A model generated the notes under the pieces. The model was not told where the DNA came from. It saw nothing but the letters and a program-made list of their open reading frames with translations, and ran no database searches. Made by a program: the position numbers and the translations under genes. Source: Trochalopteron elliotii (lineage: Eukaryota; Chordata; Aves; Passeriformes; Leiothrichidae). Taken from it: 64,000 bases of DNA. Where the stretch lies: the NCBI GenBank assembly GCA_024734555.1, contig JANPWX010000557.1, positions 871,142 through 935,141 of the forward strand, in the 5' to 3' direction. Positions 45,872 to 58,000 of this stretch are shown here, one piece after another (positions within the stretch are counted from its first letter, which is position 1; the number at the start of each line of letters is the position of its first letter).

Positions 45872-48800
45872 ACCCACCCGACAGGGAGGTGCAATGACAA
45901 GGTCCATTGGAGCTGGAGCTGCTGGGCTGGCAGGAGGACTCCCAGTTTTCCTGAACCCAGAGCTACAGAGGTGTGTGACTCTTGGCTTGCATCTCTCCAC
46001 CTGAACATGGAGTGCTCAGTATAAGTGCTAGTTAGAAGCTTTCACACGTGCCAGGAAGCCACCTTGGTTTGATGCCATGGAATAGACACGTTCATTCTCT
46101 CAGTGTTGGGGCCTGCCCAAGGATGGCAGCAGACATTTACGAGCACAGGTGTTCCTGGCAGGTGTTTTGTTTCTGAGGAAGCTGCCTTCTGGCTGAGCTG
46201 CTGCCAGCCCATCTATCCGCCTCCCCCATTGCCACACAACCTTGCCTCCCCCAGGGACTTTCAGGCAGGCCTATTTAAAGCAGCAGGCACAGGCAATGAA
46301 CACATCAGGCAATTAAATGGCAGATCAATTCGACTTAGCTTCTCTGGGGAAAGCAGCCCTTGGGAGACTGAAGAATGAGGCAGCAGGAGACAAAGGTAAA
46401 GGGGAAAATTGAGAGGTACAGGAGAGAAGGAGGAGAGCAGAAGAGCCAAGATGGAAACACACACAGGCAGAAAGGGCCATGCACAATGTGATGTGAAACC
46501 ACAGCTGCAGGGGAGGAGGCGTTCAGGGGAAAAGGGATATGGCTGGTATAGGCAGCACGAGAAAGACAGCATTGGGAAGAAGACATAGGAAAGAGAGAGT
46601 ACATCTAACGGAGGGTAAGGACAAGACAGAGAAAAATGAGACTGGAAGGGGTGGGATGATGAATATAGCAACAGCAGGGAGTGGCCTCAGCTGCCTACCT
46701 GGATCTGCAAAAATGTAAGCTTTATGAATTTGGAACCTTCAGCAAAAAATGTATATTTGTAATATCCTATTCACTTTATTTAAACTGATGGAGAATCACT
46801 GGATATTGACAGAGGACTTCTCTCCCTGAAATATGCCATAAACTCAGAAGCTTCCAGGTACCAATATGAAAAAGAGCCAGTGGCACTGACAAGCAGAAGG
46901 AAAGGAAATTAAAGGGGCTGATATCACTCCAGCCAGGTGAGTGGAACACTAGAGGAAAAAAAATGAACTCCTAACTAGTTTTCAGTTTCTATCTTTAATA
47001 ATCTGAGATACTGGTAGGACTAACCCATTTAGTAATGCCAGTCACAGGCCTTCAAGAGTCAGGAATAAAATATCAAAAACCTGAGAGTCTTTTCTTTTGA
47101 AAGTCACATGGTTCTTGTTTTTTCTTTATTATAAAACAAAACAAAACCACCCAACTCAAACAAACAAACAAAAAAACTGCCTGTGATTTGCATGTTCAAA
47201 GGTGAAATTCTTGGGGAGAGGGAGAACACTGTAATTAGGGGACCTGGAGAAAGTTTGAGAGTTTGCAACACACAAGGACTTTTCACTGTATGACCTTCAT
47301 GCTGTCAGACTCCCCTTCGAGAGAAGTGGCCTCTTGCAGGATGTCTGTTTGCTCTTCCTCCTCAGCTGGGAACAGTGCAAATCCCTCTCTCCCTGCTGCC
47401 AAACCCAGTGCTGCTGCTCTGCAGGACTCTGCCCCATCCTAGGGGTGCACTTCTCAAACTCCCTTTACAGCACAGCAGGAGCCAGCCACAGGAGGGGCAT
47501 TTAAATGTCAGGCCTTGAAGCTGCTGTGCCAAAAGACAAATGAAAATATATCACAGTGACTCCAGGGAAGCTACCTCTTTCCAGTTTTTCTTCTAAGGCT
47601 CTGTAGTATCATTCTATCCTTTTATAAATTTTCTTCTTGCATGGCTTCTCTCCAAGCCCATCGAGGCTATTTACATACACCCACCATATTTACAAGAGTG
47701 CTGTGAAGAAGCAAAAGACAAAACCAAACCAAACCATGGAATAAGTCAGTGCCAGAAATGGTGATAATCCCAGAGTCCTTGCTGTCTTTTTCCTTCTTAC
47801 TAGGTAGACAATGCTGCCTTCTGCCCCTTTCAACTGTCCTGTGACAGATTTTGAAAAATGAATCTGGGAAGAGTTAATATTTTAGTTTCTGCTTAAACAG
47901 AGGAGCCAAGAACATTAAATCCAACATTAGGGATGACCAGGCAATAGGTAACCAGTTGGGAAATCCTAGCTAGAGTGCACTGCTTCACACCTCATGGTCA
48001 GCATGATAGAAATGCCTTTTTTCTACCACCTTTGGCATCTCTCTTTGCAGGAAAAGAATGAAGTTTCTGAGTCTAAGAATATCTAGAACCAGTTTGTCAT
48101 ACAAGGCAGAATGTGACCATAGTGTTTGTTTAGTTTTCTTTTCTTCTTCTTTCTTCTATTTTTTAAACCTTGTTTTCTCTCCCTCTTCCAGTCTAGTTCC
48201 AAAACTGGCACTGTCCCTTCAGTGGTGACGAATTCTTTTAGTCCCATACAGTCCTGACAGTTGTTGTTCCTCAGGCCATGAGGTCCATGAAGCACAGAAC
48301 AAATTCCTGTCTCTTTCAGGGCCAGCAGGGAGCTGCCATGGCAAGGCTGAGGATGAATTTACCAGCCAGCTGCCACTTCACTCTCTCTAGTGATTGGCAT
48401 TGCCAAAACATTGAATGGAATTAGATTGCTTGCACTACAACTAGAAGAGAGGTAATCACACAAACAGCAAGGTGGAGAGGGAAGAAAGCCAAAAAATTCA
48501 AACTAAGTTAACAAGAACCAGGATGGTGGGAAATGATGGGACAACTGCTCTGCTGACTTGCTCTGTCCTGCAAGCATACACACATGCAGACAGATGTGAA
48601 CATGTACACACACTCCTGTCTGCTAAATCTGAGTGTCTGGATGTCCATCAGCTGAACTCTACATCCCTCCTAAACACAGGTTCTTTGACTACCAGATTGC
48701 ACAAACAAATGGAGTCATTATGTGGATCACACAGACCTGAGTAACTGTCTGAAATGTGCTTCTTCCCAAGGTCTGATTCTGTAAACAATTCAGCCTTTCA

Positions 48801-50076
48801 GCCTCTGCTTGTCTGTCCTTCTAAATTTTCCACAGTGTTTAAACTGTAAATGGAAGGGGCACATTGGCAGAAGAAGCTGCAGCCTCAGTTCCCTGTTTCT
48901 CCACAAACAGAAGCCATGCATGGATTAGAGGTTTCATGCTCCCTAGAGAGCAGGCTGCACAGTGGCTGTGCTGGCACAGAGCTCTGTCACAGCCCTGGCC
49001 CTAGCACAGTCCTGGGGGAAGTGGCACCATGGCTTTGGCAGTTGTGGCTGCCAAGGGAAGCTTCTCCTGGGGCTGGAGTGGAGAATCCACACAAGCACCT
49101 GGAGGAGCTTCTAGCAAGGCAAATGCTCCCATCTCTCCTGCCCTGCTGCAGCACTGGCATGATTTATATTCCTAGTGCACAGCTGGAGACAAGCTGTGGC
49201 ACAGCACTGGAGAATCAAACAGCCAGTTCCCACAGCAAGGCAGTAGTACAGGAGCTGGAGGTGACTAGAAAGGGGAGATGAAGTCCTAACCCTCAGTGAA
49301 TCATCACTTCCACTGTTCTTTGTCATGAGACAACAGGACTACATTGCTCCTGCTAAGAGGAGAACTAGCAGAAATCCTGGCTATGCTGTAGTGGCCTTGC
49401 TTAAAGCAATCAGCTCTTTCTGACAGGAGTGCACCTCTTTTTTCAAATCATATATTTTACTATGTCTGCAGTGTCATCAAAGGTGGCTGCAGCACCTGGA
49501 AACCAGAGAGGGTTTTCAACTGTCTTGCTACTCTTTTTCATGCAACACATGAATGATGCAGCTGCCTGCATTCCCTCTTTCTCACTTAATGAATTGCTGC
49601 TTCTTCTCTCACATCATGAAATTAATTTTCCAATGGCCCCCCAGTATGGCTTTTTCCCTCCAAAATCCTCATCACCATGGTTCTTCTTAGCACCATGGAG
49701 CTCTATCCAGTTCTGACAGAATTTAATGGATGCTTGCTCCCAGATATCTGCCATTAAATAAAAGAATCAGATAAATACAATAAATATTAAACATGAAGAA
49801 TGTATCTCCAGGTAATAGAAGCTGGCTAACCTTTCTAGACTTTAGTTGTATTCACTCACTTCTATGAGGCACTTCCTTTAAATTTAAGGTTGGTCAAGTC
49901 TTTATAGCTCGTGTCAAGACCTACAGGCTTTGCAAAAGATACCAGACCTCGAAACTGCAGGATATGGTAAGAATTTCACACGTGCCTTGGTGCTGGCTGC
50001 AAGAAAGCCATTGTGCCTTTAGTGTAGCCTGGAAATTCAAAATCAAGTACCCAGCATCAAGACATTAAAAAAACCA

Positions 50077-50090
50077 ATATATATATATAT
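50077..50090. repeat. (AT)7 microsatellite
   Basis: Seven AT units in a row, flanked by ACCA and GTCAATAAG. It is short and likely variable in length. Confidence 0.85.
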
Positions 50091-50589
50091 GTCAATAAGT
50101 AGTTTGCTTAGAGTCTGCACATGTTTGTGCTTCCACGTCTTTCTTCACAGGTAGACAGGTTAGAAACTGACATTTTAAAAAATGAAAGGGGAGACTCACA
50201 TAATTGCATGACCTGAGAGCTTAGACTTTAACATCAGACTTTACAAGGCTTACAATAAAAACGTGGTGACTGGTAGCGTGGGGGACTCACATTCCTTTTT
50301 TTGTGCAACAAAAAGAGAGAAGAGCACGCACACACCAAATACTCCCTGTCACCTGTGTTCTTCTTGATCTTTTTGAATTTATTGAGCCTGTCAGCTGCAA
50401 TGGAAGCCAGTTCCACATGTGATCCCCCAGTGGTAACATTCACAAATAGGTTTGCAGTGTGTGACACCACCCCTATAATAAATGCTGTGGTTTATGAACT
50501 ATTCCTAGGGCAGAGGAAAAGGAGCACTAAAAATTGATATAAATTACACTGGCCATGCTGCCTGGCTTTATGTCCTGTCTTTTTATACA

Positions 50590-50601
50590 CCCCCCCCCCC
50601 C
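50590..50601 (+). repeat. Poly-C tract (12 C)
   Basis: Twelve consecutive C, preceded by TATACA and followed by TATTTTC. Runs of this length are prone to length error in sequencing and to replication slippage. Confidence 0.9.
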
Positions 50602-51246
50602 TATTTTCTTCAATATTTGTTTCTTTCTAAAATCTTTACCTTCCAAAAGTTCTATATTTTAATTATACCTCCAGTCTTTTTTTCTCTGCTGTGATTCTGA
50701 TTTATTTTTGTTTCTCCATCCCCTCTTCTGACTCCTTCCCTTTAGCTGTCTTTTAGCATTTTGTAATGTGTAATTTTTCTTCTATGCAGGTTGGCACCAA
50801 CAGAGTTGTGATCAAATCTTTTATCCTGAGGGATGCAATGTCTTTCTAAAAAGACTTTGTGCCCTGCCAAAGCAGAACGATTCTCTCTGCACCATCATTT
50901 CCAGATATGCCAGCTTCTTGAGCCCAATTTGCTTTCTGTGTAATCACCTTTCATCTGATTGCTGCTTTTGGTGACAGTACCTGCATGTCCCTGTTCTAGT
51001 TACTGTGACTTGCTGATCTACGTCAGCTGGGGAGAAGCATATTGTTACCTAGTGCTGCATGTGGACCATCATGCTGGACTGGGGCTCTTCTGTCCTGTCA
51101 CCAAGCCCAGATCTGTCATTTACGAGTCTGTCACTCTCTTATGGACAGAGCTGAGGGGTGTACAGCACCCAGGAACAGTCCAAACTGTCATATACTCCCT
51201 TCTGCCTGCAAAGTGCTTTCCTGGCCCTTTCTCAGTTCTCGAGTTA

Positions 51247-51271
51247 AAATAAATATAAATAAATAAATAAA
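51247..51271 (+). repeat. AAAT microsatellite, imperfect
   Basis: About six AAAT units with one shortened unit near the start. It is a simple repeat with no sign of an associated retroposed sequence. Confidence 0.8.
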
Positions 51272-51700
51272 TTTACAATTATTTTTCTTGCTGAAAATTT
51301 TTAATTTCCCAGTGGTAATTTCCCTACATTCTTTTCTGGCCCATTCTGGAGTAGCAAGCCCTAGCACAAGTCTACTGGTGCCTGGTATGTTATGTAGCTG
51401 AATTTTGGTCAGTGAGTTTGCAGCTGAGGCCAGGAGAAACAAGCCCATGCTCTGAAACAAGGCAATCCCACAGACTTTCAGCTCCTCCAGGGCTGAAGCC
51501 ATGGGGCCTGGGGTACTGAAGTGACTCTAGGAAACCAAAGCCTCGGTGTCTGGAGTCACAAATCCCAAATCAATAACCACGTTTGGCCTCCCCAAGCCTC
51601 CCCGATGTGTGAGTGGGTCCAGCCCTCTCTTCCCTGGCTGGACACTCCCTGCTCTGTGGTACTGCCCATACTGAGGGACCCGTCCAAGGTGTGGAGCATC

Positions 51701-51885
51701 CTCACCTCCCCCTGCAGCAGCAGAGCCGGGGTCACTCCCCGGGCCGGGGCCAGGCCTCCCCTGCCTCCTCCTGTGCTGCCAGCAGCTCTTCTCGAGCAGG
51801 GCGGGTGCTCTGGAGCGCCTTTATAGCTGATGCTTTGTATTTGCATAGGCCATTGTCATTCCCGGCGCGGCTCCTTGCAGCTGGC
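51701..51885. promoter_or_regulatory. CpG-rich segment with octamer site, candidate regulatory
   Basis: A GC-rich block (about 51,710-51,815, including CCCCGGGCCGGGG) is followed by TTTATAG at 51,820, an exact POU octamer ATTTGCAT at 51,839-51,846 and CATTGTC (a SOX-like site on the complement) at about 51,851-51,857, then a second CpG cluster (CCCGGCGCGG). No LTR ends or target duplication are apparent. The mix suggests an enhancer or small promoter, but no coding exon is visible. The evidence is composition and motifs only. Confidence 0.35.
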
Positions 51886-52051
51886 ATCCTGACTGGAGAA
51901 ATATCTTCGTTAAGGAGAAGCATGAACGACGCAGCTAAAGATAAAAATAACAATAATTTTACTAGATGAAACTTCATGTTAAGCACTTAAAAAGCCATAA
52001 AAAGTCAATTTTCTTTCTTTCAATTATTTTGCTTATTCCATTTTTGAAATT

Positions 52052-52102
52052 AGAAAAAAAAAAAGGAGGAGAAAAAAAAAAAAGAGGAAAAAAGGAGAGA
52101 AG
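52052..52102 (+). repeat. 51-bp uninterrupted purine tract
   Basis: A and G only, in A-runs separated by GGAGGAG, GAGG and GGAGAGA blocks. Such homopurine stretches can form triplexes (H-DNA) under torsion, and often grow by slippage from poly-A. Its function is unknown. Confidence 0.85.
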
Positions 52103-54208
52103 CTTCCTAGTTAGAAAGATGCATGTTTTTCTCATCAGCACCCAATGTCTCTCCTCATTGCCCCCCAACCCTACTTATGACCTACTCCCTGTGAACATGA
52201 AAATAGCCATTGTCAGGCAGGGCTGGCACTTCCTGGCATGAGGAATGCAAGAGAAAGGAGCACTGATAAGTCCTGAGTGCTTGCTGCCTCTTTCAGCACA
52301 CAAGCAGCTTTTCAGAGAAAACGAAAAAGATAAAAGCCAGAAATTACTGCTCTTGCACAATATATGCCAAGTTTGTAAGAGCAGCATTTAACACTTAATC
52401 AAAATGGTTTGACAATGTAAAAATTAGGTTTTCAAATGTCATTAGTGCCTTATAATAGGTTCAATTTATATCACTCCCATCCCTGGGTTTTTTCATCTCT
52501 GCTAATTTTTTATTAATTTCTTTCATTTTTTACACTGTTGTCTTGTTGGTTTTAATTTTTAATTATCATAAGACTTTTTCTTTTACCTTGTTAATTGGTT
52601 TAGGTTTGAAAAGGCTGGTTCTGTCATTCTTTTTCTTCAAGGGCAGCTACAAGAGATTTTTTATGCAGGTTCTTTTCCATTGGTAGGCTCTCTTCTGGGC
52701 TAATTTGGGGAAAAAAGCTCTTGCTTTTAGGGCAGCCTAAGCACCTTTTTTGTTGTGTGATTCACAGAAATGCTCTCTTACCTGTAAATTTCCTTCTATA
52801 CTGGCATGCAGGATTCATTTGATATTGGCATAGAAATTGTACCTCTGTTCTACAGTTGATATGCAGACTCTTTTCTGTTTGGAAAAAGATGAAAGCTCTC
52901 TTCTGCTCTGGCTTGTAAGGCCTTTTCTGTATGGGCTCTGCTTTCTGTCACCCATCGAACACAGGCACACACACCATTTATTTTCTCTTTCCATGTACAG
53001 GAATGTTCCAAGTCTTGGTTATCACAGGGCTGCAAGATGTCATTTGCATGGAGATGAATATTGGCATCTTGTTGGGTGTTTTTTTGCCAGTATAAATGGA
53101 ACTGGTTCAAATAATTCCACTGGCATTTTGGGGGCAGAAAACCATTTTGGGAATGGACATTTTTTAAAGGAAATGCTGACAATTGCTTGGTTGTACTTGG
53201 CAAAGGAAGGTACTTTGGGTCTTCAGGGGAAAATCTAAAAAAGTGAAAACAAAAAATCTAAGCAAAAAATACAAGGGAAAATAATTCTCCAACTCCCCTT
53301 ACATGTAGACAGATGTGGGAGCTCACTTCAGGGTGCCTTCTTGCTCCTGAAGGAAACCAAAGCTGTTAAACATGGAAACTTTGGAATCTCTCTCCAATTG
53401 CCAGCAAGAGTGGGCTGTGGCTTTGCACCAATAAAGGTGCATTACTTTGGCACTGCAGGGACACGTGGAAGTTTATTCTTACTCTCACTCTCATTCATTC
53501 AGTCCTACTGACTAGAAGATCCTGCCTTCACCTTCCTGCTGGCTCTCCTGCCCCCTGCAGCTCTACAAGGACTTTCAGTGGGCTAATGGGGCAGGGAACC
53601 CTTCACTTAGAGAGAGACCATCATAACAGAGTCCTGGTTTTCTTCAAAGAAATAATACTGGCATAGTTCCTCCTTGTTCCCTTCCATTTGAGATGAATTA
53701 CAACTGCTGATGTCCAAAAGGATCTTTGCAGCAGCATCTCTTGTATGGAAACCCAAGTCCTCACAGTCAAGCTGTGAGGCATGAGCTGCATGATCGTTTT
53801 ATTCACTTGGCCTTTAATGGTGTTTTAAATTCTCCCTGTTGGCCAGGCTTGTAGTCTCATGTGCTGCCTAGAGGTCTACTCTGTCTACTTCTCCTCCATC
53901 TATTGCAGCTTGTGTGTTTTACCCCTCAGCTTGTGGATGCAAACACAAGTGTTTCTTCCTTCCTGTTTAGCCTGGAGATCCGTGTAAATGACACAGAGCA
54001 GATCTCAAACTAAACCTACAGTGGCAGTGCTCATGGGCAGAGTCCTACCTGACAAAATGCCCAAATGCTGCCTGGCCCTGGGAGACCTCTCAGCCTGTGT
54101 AATGTTTGGCTGGTCCCAGGCAGCTTTCTGCTCTGTGATGGACAGGCATGGCTTCATCAAAGGTTCTCCAGAGCCTTAAATCAGGAACAGTACAATCTGT
54201 ACCTGTGA
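52103..54208. other. Non-coding sequence, no gene recognised
   Basis: CpG-poor, T-rich in places (52,480-52,800), with chance frames up to 133 codons overlapping one another on opposite strands. I recognise no repeat family. Confidence 0.5.
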
Positions 54209-55028
54209 GATGCTGTTGGGTGTTAGATTTCTTTCTTTTTTACCTACAGATTTTTTTCCCCTAAGTTGCTAGGAAACTACTGGGTACTTATGGGTACTTA
54301 AGGAAACAAAAGAAGTGGCCAGAGTCGGGAGAGGAGTGTAGCACGTGGCTACACTTTTTTTTCTTTGGGAGTTTCTCTGAGGTGGGGGGGAAGTTGTGCG
54401 GTGGCAGGTAAAGGACGGGGCTGGGGGCAGCTGCGCTCTGGCTTGGCCTTCGAAAGAGGTCAGTGGAGCTGCTGCTTGGGGAAGGGAACTCTCTGCTGCT
54501 GTAGGAGCCCAATTCGCTCCTGTGTCTTCTGCTGTGGTGAGCCTCTGCTCCTGGGAGCAGCCACTGAGCTGGGGCCTGGTTATNCCCTTCAGCCACAGCT
54601 CTGGAGTTCCTGATCCATCCCTTCCATCCCTCCCTGTCTGGGCCCAGCCGCCATTACCGGGCGCTCCCCGAGCCCGCCCCACAGCGCCCCCTGCAGCCGG
54701 GGGGGGATCATAGCACCCGCCCTGCCCGCCGGGAGCCGCCAGCGCCCCTGCTGGCGGTGAGCGGAACTGCAGCCCAGGGGAAGCGCCGCGCTCAGGGACG
54801 CTGTTACTGGTGCCGGGTTCTGTTTATCATTAATGCTGCTGTTGTTGTTTTGTTTGTCTTCTTATACATACCAGTAAAGAACTGTTATTCCTATCCCCAC
54901 ATCCTTGCCTGAGAGCCCCTTAATATCAAAATTATAATAATTCAGAGAAAGGGGGTTTACATTCTCCTTTCCAAGGGAGGCTCCTGCCTTCCCTAGTAGA
55001 CACCTGCCTTTCAAACTAAGACAGATGC
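54209..55028 (+). mobile_element. Solo LTR with 5-bp target duplication
   Basis: The element runs from TGTTGGGTG (54214) to AAGACA (55023), 810 bp, with TG...CA ends. GATGC lies directly outside both ends (54209-54213 and 55024-55028), a perfect 5-bp target duplication. There is no internal retroviral sequence, so it arose by recombination between the two LTRs of a provirus. It contains a GC- and CpG-rich part (about 54,640-54,800) and AGTAAA at 54873-54878, a plausible polyadenylation signal. A 5-bp duplication fits ERV-L-like or some class I elements rather than the 6-bp type of the provirus at 42 kb. The sequence resembles an LTR type I associate with songbird genomes; the exact family name needs a library comparison. 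Confidence 0.88.
54584..54584. other. Ambiguous base (N) in the assembly
   Basis: The only N in the window, inside the solo LTR. It probably reflects disagreement among reads from multi-copy LTRs or a heterozygous site. It is not a gap of meaningful size. Confidence 0.9.
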
Positions 55029-58000
55029 CAAGAGCCTACACAGATGCCTGATAAGAGGAAGGCCTTTTACTCGCCCCTCTCTATATTTAGCAGCATTCCC
55101 AGGCAGTGTTTCTAAAATTATCAGCTGCAGTAATGTGATTCATATCCCCATCACTGCCAGCAGTGGATAAGAAGAGTGTAAATGACATGCAGGAGAAAAT
55201 CCTGAGCAGTATATCCCAAATCAGGACTGTAATGGTATAGTCTTTGGTGCTTGTATTGACATCCATGCCAGGATTTCAGGGAGAAGCAGTTACCGTTCTC
55301 AGAATCTGTTTTCTCTCACAGCAGTAGGTGGGAATGTCCCAAGCTGCAAGAGAAAACGCTTGAGATTGCTTTCAAACTGTATTTTTGGGCAAGTCTGGTA
55401 CAATGAATAATGACAAAAGATGTGCACAAATTGTTTTTGCACGGACACTGTGCTGCTTAGGCTGTGAATGCTGTCACTAGAGCAGAGCCTCTGCTATCTA
55501 AGAAGGGTCTCCATCTGTAGTAAATCAACAGCAGACAGGCAAAGCATCTGTATCAGTTGTGGGAACCCATTCCTGGGATGGAAAGAACGAATGTTGTGGT
55601 GGTTGTCATAGACTGCCCTAAACCAGTCTGGAAAGAGGCATTACTGTGGAATCAGTCCAAGAGCTGGAGCTGTTATGGTAAATACCATAAACATCTAAAT
55701 CTTTTAGGAGGTTCAGTCTGCATATCTGAGTCATTATGGGATATTAACTAAAATGCTCATTTGAAAAATTACCCTGTGAGCCACTACAATGTAGCAGAGG
55801 AGCTGTTTTGCTCAGATAAATACTAATTGAAAACTGAGGCAGAAACCTGCAGCCATATCTGCCTGTGTTGTGATCTTGTCAAATCTCATCACCTAATTAC
55901 TAACAGGCCTTGCTGGGCCATGGAAGAGAACTGCAGGAGAGGCAGAGCCTCAGAAAACAGTATTTATTATTCTGAGGGAAAGCTCTTCTTTCAGAGTTGG
56001 TGCTGAATGAATCCCTCAACAAAATTAAAAGGACCTATGCTTGCAGTGCTTAAAAAGAAAGTTAAGTGCTGATATTCTTAATTACTGTTCTTGCTGGAGA
56101 TCCTTGGGCCATATTGGGGTATTTATTCTGTTTGTCCTGATCAAATTAATATTTGAGAATTCTTTTCCTGCCCTCTAAAACACCCCTCCCTCATCTCATC
56201 AATACAACATCTCCAAAGCAAAACTGAGCTGTTCTCTTCTTCATGATTCCACATAGATTCCCCTGTGCTTTCAAAGAGCAGTTCCACAGCCAGGGAGTGA
56301 TGGTTATTGCTATGCATATTGGCAAAGCACACTTGGACCCTTTGGGCTGAAAGAACATATGGTTACCATAAGAAATTATGTCACTGTTATCATCTCCCAT
56401 TGTGACAAGTTGTTAAAGACTAGAAATGAGGGCAGTAATGCCATTAGATAGAGGAAGGAGATCTTGAAGATATGTAAAACTCCTAACACATGCTGCAGAC
56501 TAACTTTTCCAGCTGAATTGCTCTTTGGCAGTTTGTTTTGGTGACCAGTATAAGTTCATATTCATCCACTGTTGCAATGGCCACAGGCAGTACAGGGACA
56601 GAAGGAAATCCTCTCTGTGCACTTTATGAGCATCTTGGAAAAACTTCAAGCCAAGATAAATATCCACAAAATGTTGCATAAGGCATGCACACAGAAAAGT
56701 GTAACTCCAATGGGTGGCAGCAGAGCCTGGCAACATTTACATTTTCCTAGCATTTCGATAAAACTTAGGCAATAGAGGAGTCATAAGAAGACAATGGCCT
56801 CCATTTCCTTTAGCACAGGTGAAGAATATGAGACTGATGAAAAAGGAGGTGAGTTTTTAAATGTGAGGGGCTGAAATACAGCAACCCAGTAATCTCCACA
56901 CTCCCCCTCTCGCAATAACATTTACAATCTATGCATAGTTTCCTTCATGATATTTCTTCTATTCAGATAATTTTCATTATCTTCACAGAAATACCACATA
57001 CTTCCTTTAGGGATTTTACTAATTTCCACCCATCCTCTCCAGCTCCACACTATGTAGCATCCAGAGAAGGCCCCAGCAGGACTAGAACAATGAAAGGGTT
57101 AACAACTCCTTCCCAGTGTTGGGGATAGGGGACATAATTTTAAAATCAAAGAGAAATATAGTTATGAAGCAATTTTATTCTCTATTAACCCAATCAGTGG
57201 AAGGTTCCCATAAGCCATTACCAGGGATTTCAGATGCAGAAGATGTCATGAGGGGTTAAATAAAGATGTTTCTTTGTTCATTAGTACTGACAGCTCAGGG
57301 AAAGAGAAGGAAGGAGGGAAGAAGGGGGAGAGATAGAGGAAAAGCAAATACAGGTTTGGGATATGAAAAGAGACGAAATTACCTACCACCATGTAAATTG
57401 TATAAAATTCCTGTATAGCTGTTACAGGATACACTAAGGCAGTGTACTAAGTCATGCATTAGGGACAGGAAATTAAGTGGGCCAATATTCCAGGCCTCAT
57501 CCTGCTCAATGGCGAGCCTGGAGGTGACCTTGGAACACCAAATCCAGATTTACATGGTGTGAATAATGGTGATGAAGGGATAACTGTGCCCATGCTTGTG
57601 ACCCACGAAACAATTGAGCCTCCAGCAAACATCAGTCCACACAGCAGTGATCAGTACTGAGTCTTCTCTTCCCTGCTGGAAAATCTCTAGGAGTGAGACA
57701 AAGCTGATGCAGGAAAAACAACTCTCCCAGGGACTCCTGACAGCCTTTCTAACTACCATATGTAGGCCTAAACAATATTATCTAGCAATTTTCAAGTCTT
57801 AAGATTCACACACAAGGGCAGCAGCAGTCAACAAAAAATAACTCATTTATAAAAGGAAGTTCAACTGCATCATCCATCTTCAGTAAAAATTCAATATTTC
57901 CCAATACAAGTTGTTTTGATTTAATGAATGGGGGAATCATCCTTTTCCTACTTCCTAGCATGCTTACATCTTCAAATGAATCCTGCATCATTGGAAAGCA

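Larger units (their letters stand above)
42045..45877 (+). mobile_element. Endogenous retrovirus remnant, internally deleted
   Basis: An incomplete provirus in the order: 12-bp 5' LTR stub (42051-42062), end of reverse transcriptase, RNase H, integrase, envelope, polypurine tract and 3' LTR (45402-45871). Gag, protease, the primer-binding site and the reverse-transcriptase active-site region are absent. The flanking ACCCAG (42045-42050) and ACCCAC (45872-45877) match at 5 of 6 bases and sit exactly outside the TG and CA ends, suggesting a 6-bp target duplication as in alpha- and betaretroviruses. Pol is betaretrovirus-like; env belongs to the CX6CC class. At least ten in-frame stops and several frameshifts after 42,300 show it cannot encode working Pol or Env polyproteins. 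It is a fixed or old genomic relic rather than an active virus. Confidence 0.9.
45878..51700. other. Non-coding sequence, right flank of the provirus
   Basis: Mostly CpG-poor DNA with chance frames on both strands. Minor low-complexity items are a CAAA-type stretch near 47,135-47,177, a pyrimidine-rich stretch at about 48,130-48,190, (AT)7 at 50,077-50,090, a 12-C run at 50,590-50,601 and an AAAT repeat at 51,247-51,271. I recognise no gene or mobile element. Confidence 0.5.

Noticed and set aside
54240..54713. Open frames over 100 codons in the GC-rich part at 54.3-54.7 kb, on both strands
   Set aside because: They lie wholly inside the solo LTR, overlap on opposite strands and carry no domain; GC-rich DNA lowers stop frequency.
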